Shown: positions 62,081 through 64,000 of the stretch, piece by piece
Numbering within the stretch: the stretch's first letter is position 1
How the letters are laid out: every line of letters begins with the position of its first letter
DNA from: Mesobacillus jeotgali
GTDB lineage: Bacteria; Bacillota; Bacilli; Bacillales; Cytobacillaceae
Direction: 5' to 3'
DNA length: 64,000 nt
Assembly: GCF_900166585.1 (NCBI RefSeq)
Contig: NZ_FVZC01000009.1
Span: 1,313,444-1,377,443 of the forward strand
The notes under the pieces: generated by a model
The model's database searches: none
What the model was told of the DNA's origin: nothing
Seen by the model: the letters and a program-made list of their open reading frames with translations, nothing else
Made by a program: the position numbers and the translations under genes

Positions 62081-63010
62081 TTATTCCCCCGTATTCATCC
62101 AGTAGCGTCTAGCTGCACAGAGTTCTTTTTCGTAGATTGTATCAGCGAGTGGGATAATTTCTATATTTTTGCCGGTATTGGGAGAATGAAGAAGCTTGCC
62201 ATCTCCATAATATATGCCAACATGATGAATGCGCCCTTTGCCTTCTTCATAAGCGAAGAAAAGCAAGTCGCCTGGTAAAATGTCATTTAATTCGATATTC
62301 TCACCTGCAGCTGCTTGTTCATGAGCATCCCTTGGAATGATGTAACCATTTGCACGGCACATATTATAGCTGAATCCTGAACAATCATAGCCGTAACTAC
62401 TCATGCCTCCCCACAGATATGGCAGGCCAATGAATTGTTCACCAGATGCAACAATGGCTGCGCCATTATTTTTGGGGATCTCCTTTTCTGCTTGATAGAC
62501 TGCGGCATCTTCTGCTCTTATAATCCCTATCCCTGTTGGTGTCTTCACACGGATTCTATCGACTATATCTTCCACGGCCGGCAGCATGGTCTGATAACTT
62601 AATTCCATCAGTCTTTCATTACGCTCAGAATACAGCAAGGCTTTCTTGGATGTAATAACAGCCACAGGCCCCTGCTTGATATACCAATCGGACTGTTGAA
62701 TCAGCTGATCCTTCGGTATCCACCCAGGGTAACCTCGGCTATCTTTGCCTGAAGGCTGGTCGGGGATGACAACATGTGCCCAATCTCCCTTTTCATCAAT
62801 GATCATAACCTCCTGCCCAAATAAAACCTGTGACTGGACAAGGTTGTCATCACATAATTGGAGCCTTGGTTCATATGTAAGCTTTTCAAGCCACTCTTCC
62901 AATCTAACAGTCCCAGCTATTGCGTCCCTGTCGATTTCCCTTGCAGATTCATACGAAGTCCACAGAGTGGCTACCGGGACATTGACGAGCCAAATATTAT
63001 TGCTTTCCAT
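62081..63010 (-). CDS. ykfC: NlpC/P60 gamma-D-glutamyl-L-diamino acid endopeptidase, YkfC-like
   Basis: 309 aa. Cleaves the bond between D-Glu and meso-diaminopimelate in murein peptides (family knowledge). Residues 1-180 hold two SH3b-like domains (LVNVPVATLWTSYESAREID). The NlpC/P60 core follows: GLPYLWGGMSSYGYDCSGFS with Cys about 207, and HHVGIYYGDGKLLHSPNTGK with His about 262. No signal peptide, consistent with a cytosolic recycling enzyme. It overlaps the end of ykfB by 14 nt. AAGGAGG precedes the ATG. Confidence 0.93.
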   Translation of the reverse strand: MESNNIWLVNVPVATLWTSYESAREIDRDAIAGTVRLEEWLEKLTYEPRLQLCDDNLVQSQVLFGQEVMIIDEKGDWAHVVIPDQPSGKDSRGYPGWIPKDQLIQQSDWYIKQGPVAVITSKKALLYSERNERLMELSYQTMLPAVEDIVDRIRVKTPTGIGIIRAEDAAVYQAEKEIPKNNGAAIVASGEQFIGLPYLWGGMSSYGYDCSGFSYNMCRANGYIIPRDAHEQAAAGENIELNDILPGDLLFFAYEEGKGRIHHVGIYYGDGKLLHSPNTGKNIEIIPLADTIYEKELCAARRYWMNTGE

Positions 63011-64000
63011 TGATTCTTCCTCCTTCTAAAAGGATTTTTTCTATCCCAAGACCAGTTCCTTCAGGAAATGTAATTTTTCTGCCGTTATACTTTATTCCGC
63101 CTGCAATCACTTCCTTTGCATGCATTAATGGTGCATCGAAATCATACCGGGTGATGTTTTTTTTACTCGCTGCAAAATGGGCGGCAGCAGTGATTCCAAG
63201 ACCGGTTTCTATCATGCTTCCAACCATGCATTCCATCCCCACTGTCTCAGCCATTTGATTAATCATTTGCGCCTGATATATCCCGCCTGACTTCATTAAT
63301 TTAATATTAATCAAATCCGCGCTTCTCCTTCTGATCACTTCAAATGCCTGTTTAGGTGAAAATACACTTTCATCAGCCATGATTAATGTATCTACAGAAT
63401 CAGTGACCTGCTTGAGGCCATCCAGGTCTTCAGCTTTGACAGGCTGTTCCACTAATTCGATTTCCAGTCCTTCATCCTCCATGCTCCTGATTGCCCTTAC
63501 AGCATCTTTTGGTTTCCAGCCCTGATTGGCATCAAGCCTTATTTTAATCTGATTGCCAACTCTTTTGCGAATCTCCCTGATTCTCGCAATGTCGTTTGCG
63601 ATGTCACCTATGCCAACCTTTACCTTAAGTACATTAAACCCTTTGTTAACATAATCAACTGCGTCCTCACCCATCTCTTCGGGGCTGTTAACACTGACAG
63701 TAAAGTCGGTCTCAATTTCATTCCTGAAGCCGCCCAGGAATTGATAGAGCGGAAGACCGCAGTTCTGAGAGATACAGTCGTATAAAGCCATATCAACCGC
63801 TGCTTTAGCACTTGTATTATTGACAAGGAGTGTTTTTAAACCTTGAAATACAGATTCAAAGCTAAGTAGGCTTTTTTTCATTAAGAAGGGGCTTATTACT
63901 TCATTTATGGCCGCCTCTATGCCCGCAAGGCTGTCCCCAGTAATCACGAGTGTCGGCGGTGCTTCTCCCCAGCCTGTGATCCCATTATCACAAGTGACTT
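62997..64000 (-). CDS. ykfB: L-Ala-D/L-Glu epimerase, partial (cut by right edge)
   Basis: Enolase-superfamily epimerase that converts L-Ala-D-Glu from murein to L-Ala-L-Glu for reuse. At least 333 aa are in the window; the frame runs off the edge (upstream codons read DNGITGWGEAPPTL). Catalytic features: Lys pair in VLKVKVGIG, metal ligands in KIRLDANQGW, ELVEQPVKAEDL and IMADESVF, and the second Lys in DLINIKLMKSGG. It lies upstream of ykfC with a 14-nt overlap, as in the B. subtilis ykfABCD operon. Confidence 0.93.
   Translation of the reverse strand, partial: VTCDNGITGWGEAPPTLVITGDSLAGIEAAINEVISPFLMKKSLLSFESVFQGLKTLLVNNTSAKAAVDMALYDCISQNCGLPLYQFLGGFRNEIETDFTVSVNSPEEMGEDAVDYVNKGFNVLKVKVGIGDIANDIARIREIRKRVGNQIKIRLDANQGWKPKDAVRAIRSMEDEGLEIELVEQPVKAEDLDGLKQVTDSVDTLIMADESVFSPKQAFEVIRRRSADLINIKLMKSGGIYQAQMINQMAETVGMECMVGSMIETGLGITAAAHFAASKKNITRYDFDAPLMHAKEVIAGGIKYNGRKITFPEGTGLGIEKILLEGGRINGKQ

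Overview
The window looks like a chromosomal segment of a spore-forming, low-GC Gram-positive of the family Bacillaceae, Mesobacillus/Bacillus-like. The evidence is the set of Bacillus-type genes: the sspN, tlp, sspO and sspP spore protein genes, citB, the yneN/P/Q/R/T and plsY genes that sit together in Bacillus subtilis, abrB, kbl-tdh and the ykf murein-peptide operon. Ribosome binding sites are strong GGAGG types and terminators are classical. I see no rRNA, tRNA, prophage, transposase gene or CRISPR array.

Layout. 0.6-5.4 kb: secreted subtilase, HelD, a candidate small RNA and a DedA protein. 5.6-9.4 kb: a sugar-acid/glycerate module (glycerate kinase, GntP permease, CdaR-type activator). 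9.5-13.2 kb: a repeat cluster, a CoA-binding protein, an NCS2 permease and a phospholipase D-like protein. 13.3-16.7 kb: a MITE-like repeat, plsY, an RsbR-like stressosome protein and a soluble histidine kinase. 16.7-23.3 kb: a HesB-like selenoprotein, CapA-like protein, yneR/yneQ/yneP, a double-AAA SpoVK-like ATPase, tlp, sspN, an FbpB-like small protein and yneN. 23.4-31.9 kb: repeats, mtnA, a LysR regulator divergent from a purine permease, citB, sspO and sspP. 32.0-36.9 kb: selA, a MASE3-like histidine kinase, a SelW-like selenoprotein and selD. 36.9-44.8 kb: tdh and kbl separated by a repeat, arcA, abrB, an LVIVD-repeat secreted protein and an ABC-F protein. 44.9-49.4 kb: repeats, a phnD-phnC-phnE importer with a duplicated fused permease, and small unknown genes. 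49.6-60 kb: AI-2E family exporter, LipA-like lipase, spore lipoprotein, HD protein, a very large membrane protein, FabG-like SDR, a second MITE-like copy, GNAT and nitrilase genes. 60.2-64 kb: the ykfB-ykfC-ykfD operon plus a beta-lactamase-like gene, cut by the right edge.

The most notable content is a selenocysteine system that ordinary gene calling misses. Three reading frames are interrupted by one in-frame UGA each, at exactly the positions where known selenoproteins carry Sec: a HesB-like protein (GIGUGG), SelD (AGUGCK) and a SelW/Rdx-like protein (CMQU). Each UGA is followed by a hairpin whose loop lies about 18-25 nt downstream. selA is present; selB and selC were not found here.

The second notable layer is intergenic repeats. 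There are four families: a roughly 190-bp MITE-like element with terminal inverted repeats (two copies), a 30-bp TGTCTATTAAAT...GACAT family (clustered and scattered, both orientations), tandem clusters of a roughly 55-60-bp unit with TTGTCTGAA and TTCGGACAA arms, and a roughly 250-bp element lying between kbl and tdh. All functional assignments come from reading motifs by eye; no database search was run.
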